Source: Coriaria nepalensis
Taxonomy: Eukaryota; Streptophyta; Magnoliopsida; Cucurbitales; Coriariaceae
Assembly (NCBI GenBank): GCA_027186245.1
Contig: CP114487.1
Span: 5,389,001 to 5,453,000 of the forward strand
DNA length: 64,000 nt
Reading direction: 5' to 3'
In this document: positions 52,478-63,921 of the stretch, one piece after another
Position numbering within the stretch: position 1 is the first letter of the stretch
How the letters are laid out: every line of letters starts with the position of its first letter
Notes under the pieces: generated by a model
What the model was told of the DNA's origin: nothing
The model's input: the letters and a program-made list of their open reading frames with translations, nothing else
Database searches by the model: none
Translations under genes and position numbers: made by a program

Positions 52478-53126
52478 TGTTCGAATTGCTTCCAAATGAT
52501 TTACTGACTTGAGATGACTCGTTGACAAGATTTTCAACTTGAAGAAACGCCCGCATGCCTTAAGAATCCCAATAGCAAGATGTGCATGAAACTCATGTTT
52601 GAAGTACGAAAATAGAAAATGTTCGATTTGCTTTCAAAACATTTATTGATATAGGGTGACTCAATGTGACATGATTTTGAACTTGAACATTGCACACGTG
52701 CACCAAAAAGGTCATTAGCAAGTTGTGCATGAAATCCATAATTGAAATGCGAAAACAGAATTTGTTCGAATTGCTTCTAAATGATTTATTGACTTGAGAT
52801 GGCCCATTGACATGATTTTGAATTTGAACAAATTTACACATGGGTTAAAATGGGCATTAGCAAGTTATGCGTGAAACTCATGTTTGAAGTCCAAAATAGA
52901 ATTCATTCGAATTGCTCCTAAATGATTTACTAATTTGAGTAGACTCGTTGACGTGATTTTGAATTTGAACAAATGCACACGTGCACCAAAACGATTATTT
53001 GCAAGTTGTGCATGAAACTCTTAATTGAAATGCGAAAATAGAATTCGTTCGAATTGCTTCCAAATTCTTTATTGCGTTAAGGTGACACATTCACATGATT
53101 TTGAACATGTACAAAGCGGCACACAT

Positions 53127-54265
53127 GCGTTAAAGTGGCCATTAGCGAGTTGTAAATGAAACTCAAATTTGAACTGCGAAAATAGAATTCATTCGAATTG
53201 CTTCTAATTGATTTATTGACTTGAGGTGACTCATTGACATGATTCTGAACTTGAACTAATGCACACATGTGTTACAATGGCCTATAGCAAGATGTGCATG
53301 AAACTCATGTATGAAGTGCAAAATAAAATTCGTTCGAGTTGCTTCCAAATGATTTTATTGACTTGAGATGACTTCGTTGACTTTAGTTTGAACTCGAACA
53401 GTTGCACAGATGCGTTAAAATGGGCATTAGCAAATTGTGCATGAAACTCATGTTTAAAGTGTGAAAATAGAATTCGTTCGGATTGCATCTAAATGATTTA
53501 TTGATTTAATGTGACTTATTGACAAGATTTTGAGTTTGAACAAATGCAGACGTGCACCGAAAGAGATCATTAGCATGTTGTGCATGAAACTCATAGTTAA
53601 AATACATAAATAGAATTTGTTCGAATTGCTCCAAATGATTTACTAACTTGAGATGACTCGTTGACATGATTTTCAACTTGAAGAAATGCCTGCATGCCCT
53701 AAGAATCCCAATAGCAAGATGTGCATGAAACTCATGTTTGAAGTGCGAAAATAGAAAATGTTCGATTTGCTTTCAAATGATTTATTGATATAGGGTGACT
53801 CAATGTGACATGATTTTGAACTTGAACATTGCACACGTGCACCAAAAAGATCATTAGCAAGTTGTGCATGAAATCCATAATTGAAATGCCAAAAAAAGAA
53901 TTTGTTCGAATTGCTTCTCAATGATTTATTGACTTGAGATGGCCCATTGACATGATTTTGAATTTGAACAAATTTACACATGGGTTAAAATGGGCATTAG
54001 CAAGTTATGCATGAAACACATGTTTGAAGTCCAAAATAGAATTCATTCGAATTGCACCTAAATGATTTACTAATTTGAGGTGACTCGTTCACGTGATTTT
54101 GAATTTGAACAAATGCACACGTGCACCAAAACGATTATTTGCAAGTTGTGCATGAAACTCTTAATTGAAATGCGAAAATAGAATTCGTTCGAATTCCTTC
54201 CAAATTCTTTATTGAGTTAAGGGACACATTCACATGATTTTGAACATGTACAAAGAGGCACACAT
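53127..54265 (+). repeat. HOR unit, 1,139 bp, between cassettes
   Basis: Complete m1 to m8 and very like 30381-31519. It separates occurrence 3 from the next CTAT-type HOR, giving the 6,824-bp period 47442 to 54266. A private 'gttcacgtg' is near 54088. Confidence 0.88.
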
Positions 54266-56547
54266 GCGTTAGAATGGCCATTCGCGAGTTGTGCGTGAAA
54301 CTCATATTTGAACTGCGAAAATAGAATTCATTCGAATTGCTTCTAATTGATTTATTGACTTGAGGTGACTCATTGACATGATTCTGAACTTGAACTAATG
54401 CACACGTGTTACAATGGCCTATAGCAAGATGTGCATGAAACTCATGTATGAAGTGCAAAGTAAAATTCGTTCGAGTTGCTTCCAAATGATTTTATTGACT
54501 TGAGATAACTTCATTGACTTTATTTTGAACTCGAACAGTTGCACACATGCGTTAAAATGGGCATTAGCAAATTGTGCATGAAACTCATGTTTAAACTGTG
54601 AAAATAGAATTCGTTCGGATTGCATCTAAATGATTTATTGATTTAATGTGACTCATTGACATGATTTTGAGTTTGACAAAATGCGGACGTGCACCGAAAG
54701 AGATCATTAGCACGTTGTGCATGAAACTCATAGTTAAAATACATAAATAGCTATAATTTGTTCGAATTGCTTCCAAATGATTTACTGACTTGAGATGACT
54801 CGTTGACAAGATTTTCAACTTGAAGAAACGCCCGCATGCCTTAAGAATCCCAATAGCAAGATGTGCATGAAACTCATGTTTGAAGTACGAAAATAGAAAA
54901 TGTTCGATTTGCTTTCAAATCATTTATTGATATAGGGTGACTCAATGTGACATGATTTTGAACTTGAACATTGCACACGTGCACCAAAAAGGTCATTAGC
55001 AAGTTGTGCATGAAATCCATAATTGAAATGCGAAAACAGAATTTGTTCGAATTGCTTCTAAATGATTTATTGACTTGAGATGGCCCATTGACATGATTTT
55101 GAATTTGAACAAATTTACACATGGGTTAAAATGGGCATTAGCAAGTTATGCGTGAAACTCATGTTTGAAGTCCAAAATAGAATTTATTCGAATTGCTCCT
55201 AAATGATTTACTAATTTGAGTAGACTCGTTGACGTGATTTTGAATTTGAAAAAATGCGCACGTGCACCAAAACGATTATTTGCAAGTTATGCGTGAAACT
55301 CTTAATTGAAATGCGAAAATAGAATTCGTTTGAATTGCTTCCAAATTCTTTATTGAGTTAAGGTGACACATTCACATGATTTTGAACATGTACAAAGCGG
55401 CACACATGCGTTAAAATGGCCATTAGCGAGTTGTAAATGAAACTCAAATTTGAACTGCGAAAATAGAATTCATTCGAATTGCTTCTAATTGATTTATTGA
55501 CTTGAGGTGACTCATTGACATGATTCTGAACTTGAACTAATGCACACATGTGTTACAATGGCCTATAGCAAGATGTGCATGAAACTCATGTATGAAGTGC
55601 AAAGTAAAATTCGTTCGAGTTGCTTCCAAATGATTTTATTGACTTGAGATGACTTCATTGACTTTATTTTGAACTCGAACAGTTGCACACATGCGTTAAA
55701 ATGGGCATTAGCAAATTGTGCATGAAACTCATGTTTGAAGTGTCAAAATAGAATACGTTCGGATTGCATCTAAATGATTTATTGATTTAATGTGACTTAT
55801 TGACATGATTTTGAGTTTGAACAAATGCAGACATGCACCGAAAGAGATCATTAGCACGTTGTGCTTGAAACTCATAGTTAAAATACATAAATAGAATTTG
55901 TTCGAATTGCTTCAAAATGATTTACTGACTTGAGATGACTCGTTGACATGATTTTCAACTTGAAAAAATGCCCGCATGCCCTAAGAATCCCAATAGCAAG
56001 ATGTGCATGAAACTCATGTTTGAAGTGCGAAAATAGAAAATGGTCGATTTGCTTTCAAATGATTTACCGATATAGGGTGACTCAATGTGACATGATTTTG
56101 AACTTGAACATTGCACACGTGTACCAAAAAGATCATTAGCAAGTTGTGCATGAAATCCATAATTGAAATGCGACAACAGAATTTGTTGGAATTGCTTCGA
56201 AATGATTTATTGACTTGAGATGGCCCATTGACATGATTTTGAATTTGAACAAATTTACACATCGGTTAAAATGGGCATTAGCAAGTTATGCGTGAAACTC
56301 ATGTTTGAAGTCCAAAATAGAATTCATTCGAATTGCTCCTAAATGATTTACTAATTTGAGTAGGCTCGTTGACGTGATTTTGAATTTGAACAAATGCACA
56401 CGTGCACCAAAACGATTATTTACAAGTTGTGCATGAAACTCTTAATTGAAATGCGAAAATAGAATTCGTTCGAATTCCTTCCAAATTCTTTATTGAGTGA
56501 AGGTGACACATTCACATGATTTTGAACATGTACAAAGCGGCACACAT
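54266..56547 (+). repeat. Two HORs (1,142 + 1,140) of the 6,824-bp repeat
   Basis: They match 47442-49723 at an offset of 6,824, including 'tttaaactgtg', the CTAT insertion at 54748 and 'attgagtgaagg' near 56494. Read with 56548-58014 they are the start of a second 6,824-bp copy that is cut short at 58015. Confidence 0.88.
54748..54757 (+). other. CTAT insertion in m4, marker site 4
   Basis: Same haplotype as at 29721, at the 6,824-bp offset from 47924. Confidence 0.85.
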
Positions 56548-58252
56548 GCGTTAAAATGTCCATTAGCGAGTTGTGCGTGAAACTCATATTTGAACTGCGA
56601 AAATAGAATTCATTCGAATTGCTTCCAACTGATTTATTGACTTGAGGTGACTCACTGACATGATTCTGAACTTGAACTAATACACACGTGTTACAATGGC
56701 CTATAACAAGATGTGCATGAAACTCATGTATGAAGTGCAAAATAAAATTCGTTCCAGTTGCTTCCAAATGATTTTATTGACATGAGATGACTTCATTGAC
56801 TTTATTTTGAATTCGAACAGTTGCACACATGCGTTAAAATGGGCATTAGCAAATTGTGCATGAAACTCATGTTTGAAGTGTCAAAATAGAATACGTTCGG
56901 ATTACATCTAAATGATTTATTGATTTAATGTGACTCATTGACAAGATTTTGAGTTTGAACAAATGCAGACGTGCACCGAAAGAGATCATTAGCACGTTGT
57001 GCATGAAACTCATAGTTAAAATACATATATAGAATTTGTTCAAATTGCTTCAAAATGATTTACTGACTTGAGATGACTCGTTGACATGATTTTCAACTTG
57101 AAGAAATGCCCGCATGCCCTAAGAATCCCAATAGCAAGATGTGCATGAAACTCATGTTTGAAGTGCGAAAATAGAAAATGTTCGATTTGCTTTCAAATGA
57201 TTTATTAATATAGGGTGACTCAATGAGACATGATTTTGAACTTGAACATTGCACACGGGCACCAAAAAGATCATTAGCAAGTTGTGCATGAAATCCATAA
57301 TTGAAATGCGAAAACAGAATTTTTCGAATTGCTTCTAAATGATTTATTGACTTGAGATGACCTATTGTCATGATTTTAAATTTGAACAAATTTACACATC
57401 GGTTAAAATGGGCATTAGCAAGTTATGCATGAAACTCATGTTTGAAGTCCAAAATAAAATTCATTTTAATTGCTCCTAAGTGATTTACTAATTTGAGGTG
57501 ACTCGTTGACGTGATTTTGAATTTGAACAAATGCACAGGTGCACCAAAACGATTATTTGCAAGTTGTGCATGAAACTCTTAATTGAAATGCAAAAATACA
57601 ATTCGTTCGAATTCCTTCCAAATTCTTTATTGAGTTAAGGTGACACATTCACATGATTTTGAACATGTACAAAGCGGCACACATGCATTAAAATGGCCAT
57701 TAGCGAGTTGTGCGTGAAACTCATATTTGAACTGCGAAAATAGAATTCATTCGAATTGCTTTTAATTGATTTATTGACTTGAGGTGACTCACTGACATGA
57801 TTCTGAACTTGAACTAATGCACACATGTGTTACAATGGCCTATAGCAAGATGTGCATGAAACTCATGTATGAAGTGCAAAATAAAATTCGTTCGAGTTGC
57901 TTCCAAATGATTTTATTGACTTGAGATGACTTCATTGACTTTAGTTTGAACTCGAACAGTTGCACACATACGTTAAAATGGGCATTAGCAAATTGTGCAT
58001 GAAACTCAAGTTTAAACTAAAGTAGAATTCATTCGAATTGCTCCTAAATGATTTACTAATTTGAGTAGGCTCCTTGACGTGATTTTGAATTTGAACAAAT
58101 GCACACGTGCACCAAAACGATTATTTACAAGTTGTGCATGAAACTCTTAATTGAAATGCGAAAATAGAATTCGTTCGAATTCCTTCCAAATTCTTTATTG
58201 AGTTAAGGTGACACATTCACATGATTTTGAACATGTACAAAGCGGCACACAT
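56548..58252 (+). repeat. 12-monomer interval, 1,705 bp (8 + 4)
   Basis: A full HOR of 1,137 bp is followed by m1, m2, an m3/m7 hybrid and m8, only 568 bp. The next HOR (58253) repeats the one at 56548, so 1,705 bp is the local tandem period. Confidence 0.9.
57970..58108 (+). repeat. Hybrid monomer m3/m7, 139 bp
   Basis: It begins as m3 ('cgttaaaatgggcattagc', 'aaattgtgc', 'ctcaagtttaaa') and ends as m7 ('attcgaattgctcctaaatg', 'gagtaggctc'). The joint at about 58015-58022 reads 'tttaaactaaagtagaattc'. The hybrid is 3 bp short, and four monomers are lost from the HOR. Confidence 0.88.
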
Positions 58253-59389
58253 GCGTTAAAATGTCCATTAGCGAGTTGTGCGTGAAACTCATATTTGAAC
58301 TGCGAAAATAGAATTCATTCGAATTGCTTCCAACTGATTTATTGACTTGAGGTGACTCACTGACATGATTCTGAACTTGAACTAATACACACGTGTTACA
58401 ATGGCCTATAACAAGATGTGCATGAAACTCATGTATGAAGTGCAAAATAAAATTCGTTCCAGTTGCTTCCAAATGATTTTATTGACATGAGATGACTTCA
58501 TTGACTTTATTTTGAATTCGAACAGTTGCACACATGCGTTAAAATGGGCATTAGCAAATTGTGCATGAAACTCATGTTTGAAGTGTCAAAATAGAATACG
58601 TTCGGATTACATCTAAATGATTTATTGATTTAATGTGACTCATTGACAAGATTTTGAGTTTGAACAAATGCAGACGTGCACCGAAAGAGATCATTAGCAC
58701 GTTGTGCATGAAACTCATAGTTAAAATACATATATAGAATTTGTTCAAATTGCTTCAAAATGATTTACTGACTTGAGATGACTCGTTGACATGATTTTCA
58801 ACTTGAAGAAATGCCCGCATGCCCTAAGAATCCCAATAGCAAGATGTGCATGAAACTCATGTTTGAAGTGCGAAAATAGAAAATGTTCGATTTGCTTTCA
58901 AATGATTTATTAATATAGGGTGACTCAATGAGACATGATTTTGAACTTGAACATTGCACACGTGCACCAAAAAGATCATTAGCAAGTTGTGCATGAAATC
59001 CATAATTGAAATGCGAAAACAGAATTTTTCGAATTGCTTCTAAATGATTTATTGACTTGAGATGACCTATTGTCATGATTTTAAATTTGAACAAATTTAC
59101 ACATCGGTTAAAATGGGCATTAGCAAGTTATGCGTGAAACTCATGTTTGAAGTCCAAAATAAAATTCATTTTAATTGCTCCTAAGTGATTTACTAATTTG
59201 AGGTGACTCGTTGACGTGATTTTGAATTTGAACAAATGCACAGGTGCACCAAAACGATTATTTGCAAGTCGTGCATGAAACTCTTAATTGAAATGCGAAA
59301 ATACAATTCGTTCGAATTGCTTCCAAATTCTTTATTGAGTTAAGGTGACACATTCACATGATTTTGAACATGTACAAAGCGGCACACAT
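58253..59389 (+). repeat. HOR unit, 1,137 bp
   Basis: Complete m1 to m8. It matches 56548-57684 at 1,705 bp offset, with markers 'caatgagacatg' in m5 and 'cagaatttttcg' in m6. A private 'aagtcgtgcatg' is near 59268. Confidence 0.9.
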
Positions 59390-60512
59390 GCGTTAAAATG
59401 GCCATTAGCGAGTTGCGCGTGAAACTCATATTTGAACTGCGAAAATAGAATTCATTCGAATTGCTTTTAATTGATTTATTGATTTGAGGTGACTCACTGA
59501 CATGATTCTGAACTTGAACTAATGCACACATGTGTTACAATGGCCTATAGCAAGATGTGCATGAAACTCATGTATGAAGTGCAAAATAAAATTCGTTCGA
59601 GTTGCTTCCAAATGATTTTATTGACTTGAGATGACTTCATTGACTTTAGTTTGAACTCGAACAGTTGCACACATACGTTAAAATGGGCATTAGCAAATTG
59701 TGCATGAAACTCAAGTTTAAAGTGTGAAAATAGAATTCGTTCGGATTGCATCTAAATGATTTATTGATTTAATGTGACTTATTGACAAGATTTTGAGTTT
59801 GAACAAATGCAGACGTGCACCGAAAGAGATCATTAGCATGTTGTGCATGAAACTCATAGTTAAAATACATAAATTGAATTTGTTCGAATTGCTCCAAATG
59901 ATTTACTGACTTGAGATGACTCGTTGACATGATTTTCAACTTGAAGAAATGCCTGCATGCCCTAAGAATCCCAATAGCAAGATGTGCATGAAACTCATGT
60001 TTGAAGTGCGAAAATAGAAAATGTTCGATTTATTGATATAGGGTGACTCAATGAGACATGATTTTGAACTTGAACATTGCACACGTGCACCAAAAAGATC
60101 ATTAGCAAGTTGTGCATGAAATCCATAATTGAAATGCGACAACAGAATTTGTTGGAATTGCTTCTAAATGATTTATTGACTTGAGATGGCCCATTGACAT
60201 GATTTTGAATTTGAACAAATTTACACATGGGTTAAAATGGGCATTAGCAAGTTATGCGTGAAACTCATGTTTGAAGTCCAAAATAGAATTCATTCGAATT
60301 GCACCTAAATGATTTACTAATTTGAGGTGACTCGTTGACGTGATTTTGAATTTGAACAAATGCACACGTGTACCAAAACGATTATTTGCAAGTTGTGCAT
60401 GAAACTCTTAATTGAAATGCGAAAATAGAATTCGTTCGAATTCCTTCCAAATTCTTTATTGAGTTAAGGGACACATTCACATGATTTTGAACATGTACAA
60501 AGAGGCACACAT
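59390..60512 (+). repeat. HOR unit, 1,123 bp, mosaic
   Basis: It has the m5 15-bp deletion (60026) and the 'gcacctaaatg' m7 of the 1,124-bp class. Between them, 'caatgagacatg' at 60049 and 'gcgacaacagaatttg' near 60137 come from other classes. Confidence 0.85.
60026..60035 (+). other. 15-bp deletion in m5, marker site 5
   Basis: Same joint as at 20941, inside a mosaic HOR. Confidence 0.85.
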
Positions 60513-60637
60513 GCGTTAGAATGGCCATTCGCGAGTTGTGCGTGAAACTCATATTTGAACTGCGAAAATAGAATTCATTCGAATTGCTTCTAATTGATTT
60601 ATTGACTTGAGGTGACTCATTGACATGATTCTGAACT

Positions 60638-60648
60638 TGAACACGTGT
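60638..60648 (+). other. 8-bp deletion at the m1/m2 joint
   Basis: 'cttgaacacgtgttac' replaces the usual form with 'taatgcac' between 'gaac' and 'acgtg'. Repeated 'ac' at the ends suggests slippage. Confidence 0.8.
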
Positions 60649-60987
60649 TACAATGGCCTATAGCAGGATGTGCATGAAACTCATGTATGAAGTGCAAAGT
60701 AAAATTCGTTCGAGTTGCTTCCAAATGATTTTATTGACTTGAGATAACTTCATTGACTTTATTTTGAACTCGAACAGTTGCACACATGCGTTAAAATGGG
60801 CATTAGCAAATTGTGCATGAAACTCATGTTTAAAGTGTGAAAATAGAATTCGTTCGGATTGCATCTAAATGATTTATTGATTTAATGTGACTCATTGACA
60901 TGATTTTGAGTTTGACAAAATGCGGACGTGCACCGAAAGAGATCATTAGCACGTTGTGCATGAAACTCATAGTTAAAATACATAAAT

Positions 60988-60997
60988 AGCTATAATT
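60988..60997 (+). other. CTAT insertion in m4, marker site 5
   Basis: Same haplotype as at 29721. Confidence 0.85.
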
Positions 60998-61645
60998 TGT
61001 TCGAATTGCTTCCAAATGATTTACTGACTTGAGATGACTCGTTGACAAGATTTTCAACTTGAAGAAACGCCCGCATGCCTTAAGAATCCCAATAGCAAGA
61101 TGTGCATGAAACTCATGTTTGAAGTTCGAAAATAGAAAATGTTCGATTTGCTTTCAAAACATTTATTGATATAGGGTGACTCAATGTGACATGATTTTGA
61201 ACTTGAACATTGCACACGTGTACCAAAAAGATCATTAGCAAGTTGTGCATGAAATCCATAATTGAAATGCGACAACAGAATTTGTTGGAATTGCTTCTAA
61301 ATGATTTATTGACTTGAGATGGCCCATTGACATGATTTTGAATTTGAACAAATTTACACATGGGTTAAAATGGGCATTAGCAAGTTATGCTTGAAACTCA
61401 TGTTTGAAGTCCAAAATAGAATTCATTCGAATTGCTCCTAAATGATTTACTAATTTGAGTAGACTCGTTGACGTGATTTTGAATTTGAACAAACGCACAC
61501 GTGCACCAAAACGATTATTTGCAAGTTGTGCATGAAACTCTTAATTGAAATGCGAAAATAGAATTCGTTCGAATTCTTTCCAAATTCTTTATTGAGTTAA
61601 GGGACACATTCACATGATTTTGAACATGTACAAAGAGGCACACAT

Positions 61646-63921
61646 GCGTTAGAATGGCCATTCGCGAGTTGTGCGTGAAACTCATATTTGAACTGCGAAA
61701 ATAGAATTCATTCGAATTGCTTCTAATTGATTTATTGACTTGAGGTGACTCATTGACATGATTCTGAACTTGAACTAATGCACACATGTGTTACAATGGC
61801 CTATAGCAAGATGTGCATGAAACTCATGTATGAAGTGCAAAATAAAATTCGTTCGAGTTGCTTCCAAATGATTTTATTGACTTGAGATGACTTCGTTGAC
61901 TTTAGTTTGAACTCGAACAGTTGCACAGATGCGTTAAAATGGGCATTAGCAAATTGTGCATGAAACTCATGTTTAAAGTGTGAAAATAGAATTCGTTCGG
62001 ATTGCATCTAAATGATTTATTGATTTAATGTGACTTATTGACAAGATTTTGAGTTTGAACAAATGCAGACGTGCACCGAAAGAGATCATTAGCATGTTGT
62101 GCATGAAACTCATAGTTAAAATACATAAATAGAATTTGTTCGAATTGCTCCAAATGATTTACTAACTTGAGATGACTCGTTGACATGATTTTCAACTTGA
62201 AGAAATGCCTGCATGCCCTAAGAATCCCAATAGCAAGATGTGCATGAAACTCATGTTTGAAGTGCGAAAATAGAAAATGTTCGATTTGCTTTCAAATGAT
62301 TTATTGATATAGGGTGACTCAATGTGACATGATTTTGAACTTGAACATTGCACACGTGCACCAAAAAGATCATTAGCAAGTTGTGCATGAAATCCATAAT
62401 TGAAATGCCAAAAAAAGAATTTGTTCGAATTGCTTCTCAATGATTTATTGACTTGAGATGGCCCATTGACATGATTTTGAATTTGAACAAATTTACACAT
62501 GGGTTAAAATGGGCATTAGCAAGTTATGCATGAAACACATGTTTGAAGTCCAAAATAGAATTCATTCGAATTGCACCTAAATGATTTACTAATTTGAGGT
62601 GACTCGTTGACGTGATTTTGAATTTGAACAAATGCACACGTGCACCAAAACGATTATTTGCAAGTTGTGCATGAAACTCTTAATTGAAATGCGAAAATAG
62701 AATTCGTTCGAATTCCTTCCAAATTCTTTATTGAGTTAAGGGACACATTCACATGATTTTGAACATGTACAAAGAGGCACACATGCGTTAGAATGGCCAT
62801 TCGCGAGTTGTGCGTGAAACTCATATTTGAACTGCGAAAATAGAATTCATTCGAATTGCTTCTAATTGATTTATTGACTTGAGGTGACTCATTGACATGA
62901 TTCTGAACTTGAACTAATGCACACGTGTTACAATGGCCTATAGCAAGATGTGCATGAAACTCATGTATGAAGTGCAAAGTAAAATTCGTTCGAGTTGCTT
63001 CCAAATGATTTTATTGACTTGAGATAACTTCATTGACTTTATTTTGAACTCGAACAGTTGCACACATGCGTTAAAATGGGCATTAGCAAATTGTGCATGA
63101 AACTCATGTTTAAACTGTGAAAATAGAATTCGTTCGGATTGCATCTAAATGATTTATTGATTTAATGTGACTCATTGACATGATTTTGAGTTTGACAAAA
63201 TGCAGACGTGCACCGAAAGAGATCATTAGCACGTTGTGCATGAAACTCATAGTTAAAATACATAAATAGAATTTGTTCGAATTGCTTCAAAATGATTTAC
63301 TGACTTGAGATGACTCGTTGACATGATTTTCAACTTGAAGAAATGCCCGCATGCCCTAAGAATCCCAATAGCAAGATGTGCATGAAACTCATGTTTGAAG
63401 TGCGAAAATAGAAAATGTTCGATTTGCTTTCAAATGATTTACCGATATAGGGTGACTCAATGTGACATGATTTTGAACTTGAACATTGCACACGTGTACC
63501 AAAAAGATCATTAGCAAGTTGTGCATGAAATCCATAATTGAAATGCGACAACAGAATTTGTTGGAATTGCTTCTAAATGATTTATTGACTTGAGATGGCC
63601 CATTGACATGATTTTGAATTTGAACAAATTTACACATGGGTTAAAATGGGCATTAGCAAGTTATGCGTGAAATTCATGTTTGAAGTCCAAAATAGAATTC
63701 ATTCGAATTGCTCCTAAATGATTTACTAATTTGAGTAGACTCGTTGACGTGATTTTGAATTTGAACAAATGCACACGTGCACCAAAACGATTATTTGCAA
63801 GTTGTGCATGAAACTCTTAATTGAAATGCGAAAATAGAATTCGTTCGAATTCTTTCCAAATTCTTTATTGAGTTAAGGGACACATTCACATGATTTTGAA
63901 CATGTACAAAGAGGCACACAT
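61646..63921 (+). repeat. HOR pair, 2,276 bp (1,139 + 1,137)
   Basis: Two complete HORs with markers of the 31520-44040 region: 'gccaaaaaaagaatttg' in m6 and 'gcacctaaatg' in m7 of the first, and 'gcgacaacag' in m6 of the second. The order is shifted by one HOR relative to the pairs listed there. Confidence 0.88.

Larger units (their letters stand above)
48584..53126 (+). repeat. 4,543-bp four-HOR cassette, occurrence 3
   Basis: HOR starts 48584, 49724, 50861 and 51985 repeat the series 1,140, 1,137, 1,124, 1,142 at an offset of 4,543 from occurrence 2. Private changes include 'ttgaaaaaatgcc' at 49136, 'aatggtcaattt' at 49216 and 'attgagtgaagg' near 49670. m7/m8 of its last HOR carry a foreign patch at 52939-53011. 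Confidence 0.9.
60513..61645 (+). repeat. HOR unit, 1,133 bp, recombinant
   Basis: m1 to the first half of m5 are of the CTAT class (insertion at 60988, 'caaaacattta' at 61156). From m6 on it has 'gtaccaaaaagatc' and 'gcgacaacag', which are not of that class. An 8-bp deletion at 60642 adds to the short length. Confidence 0.85.

Noticed and set aside
546..63637. Minus-strand ORFs of 63 to 116 codons as a repeated gene family
   Set aside because: They recur at the satellite period, run through monomer joints in shifting frames, match no family I know, and contain no domain. Copies differ without regard to codon position. They are satellite translations.
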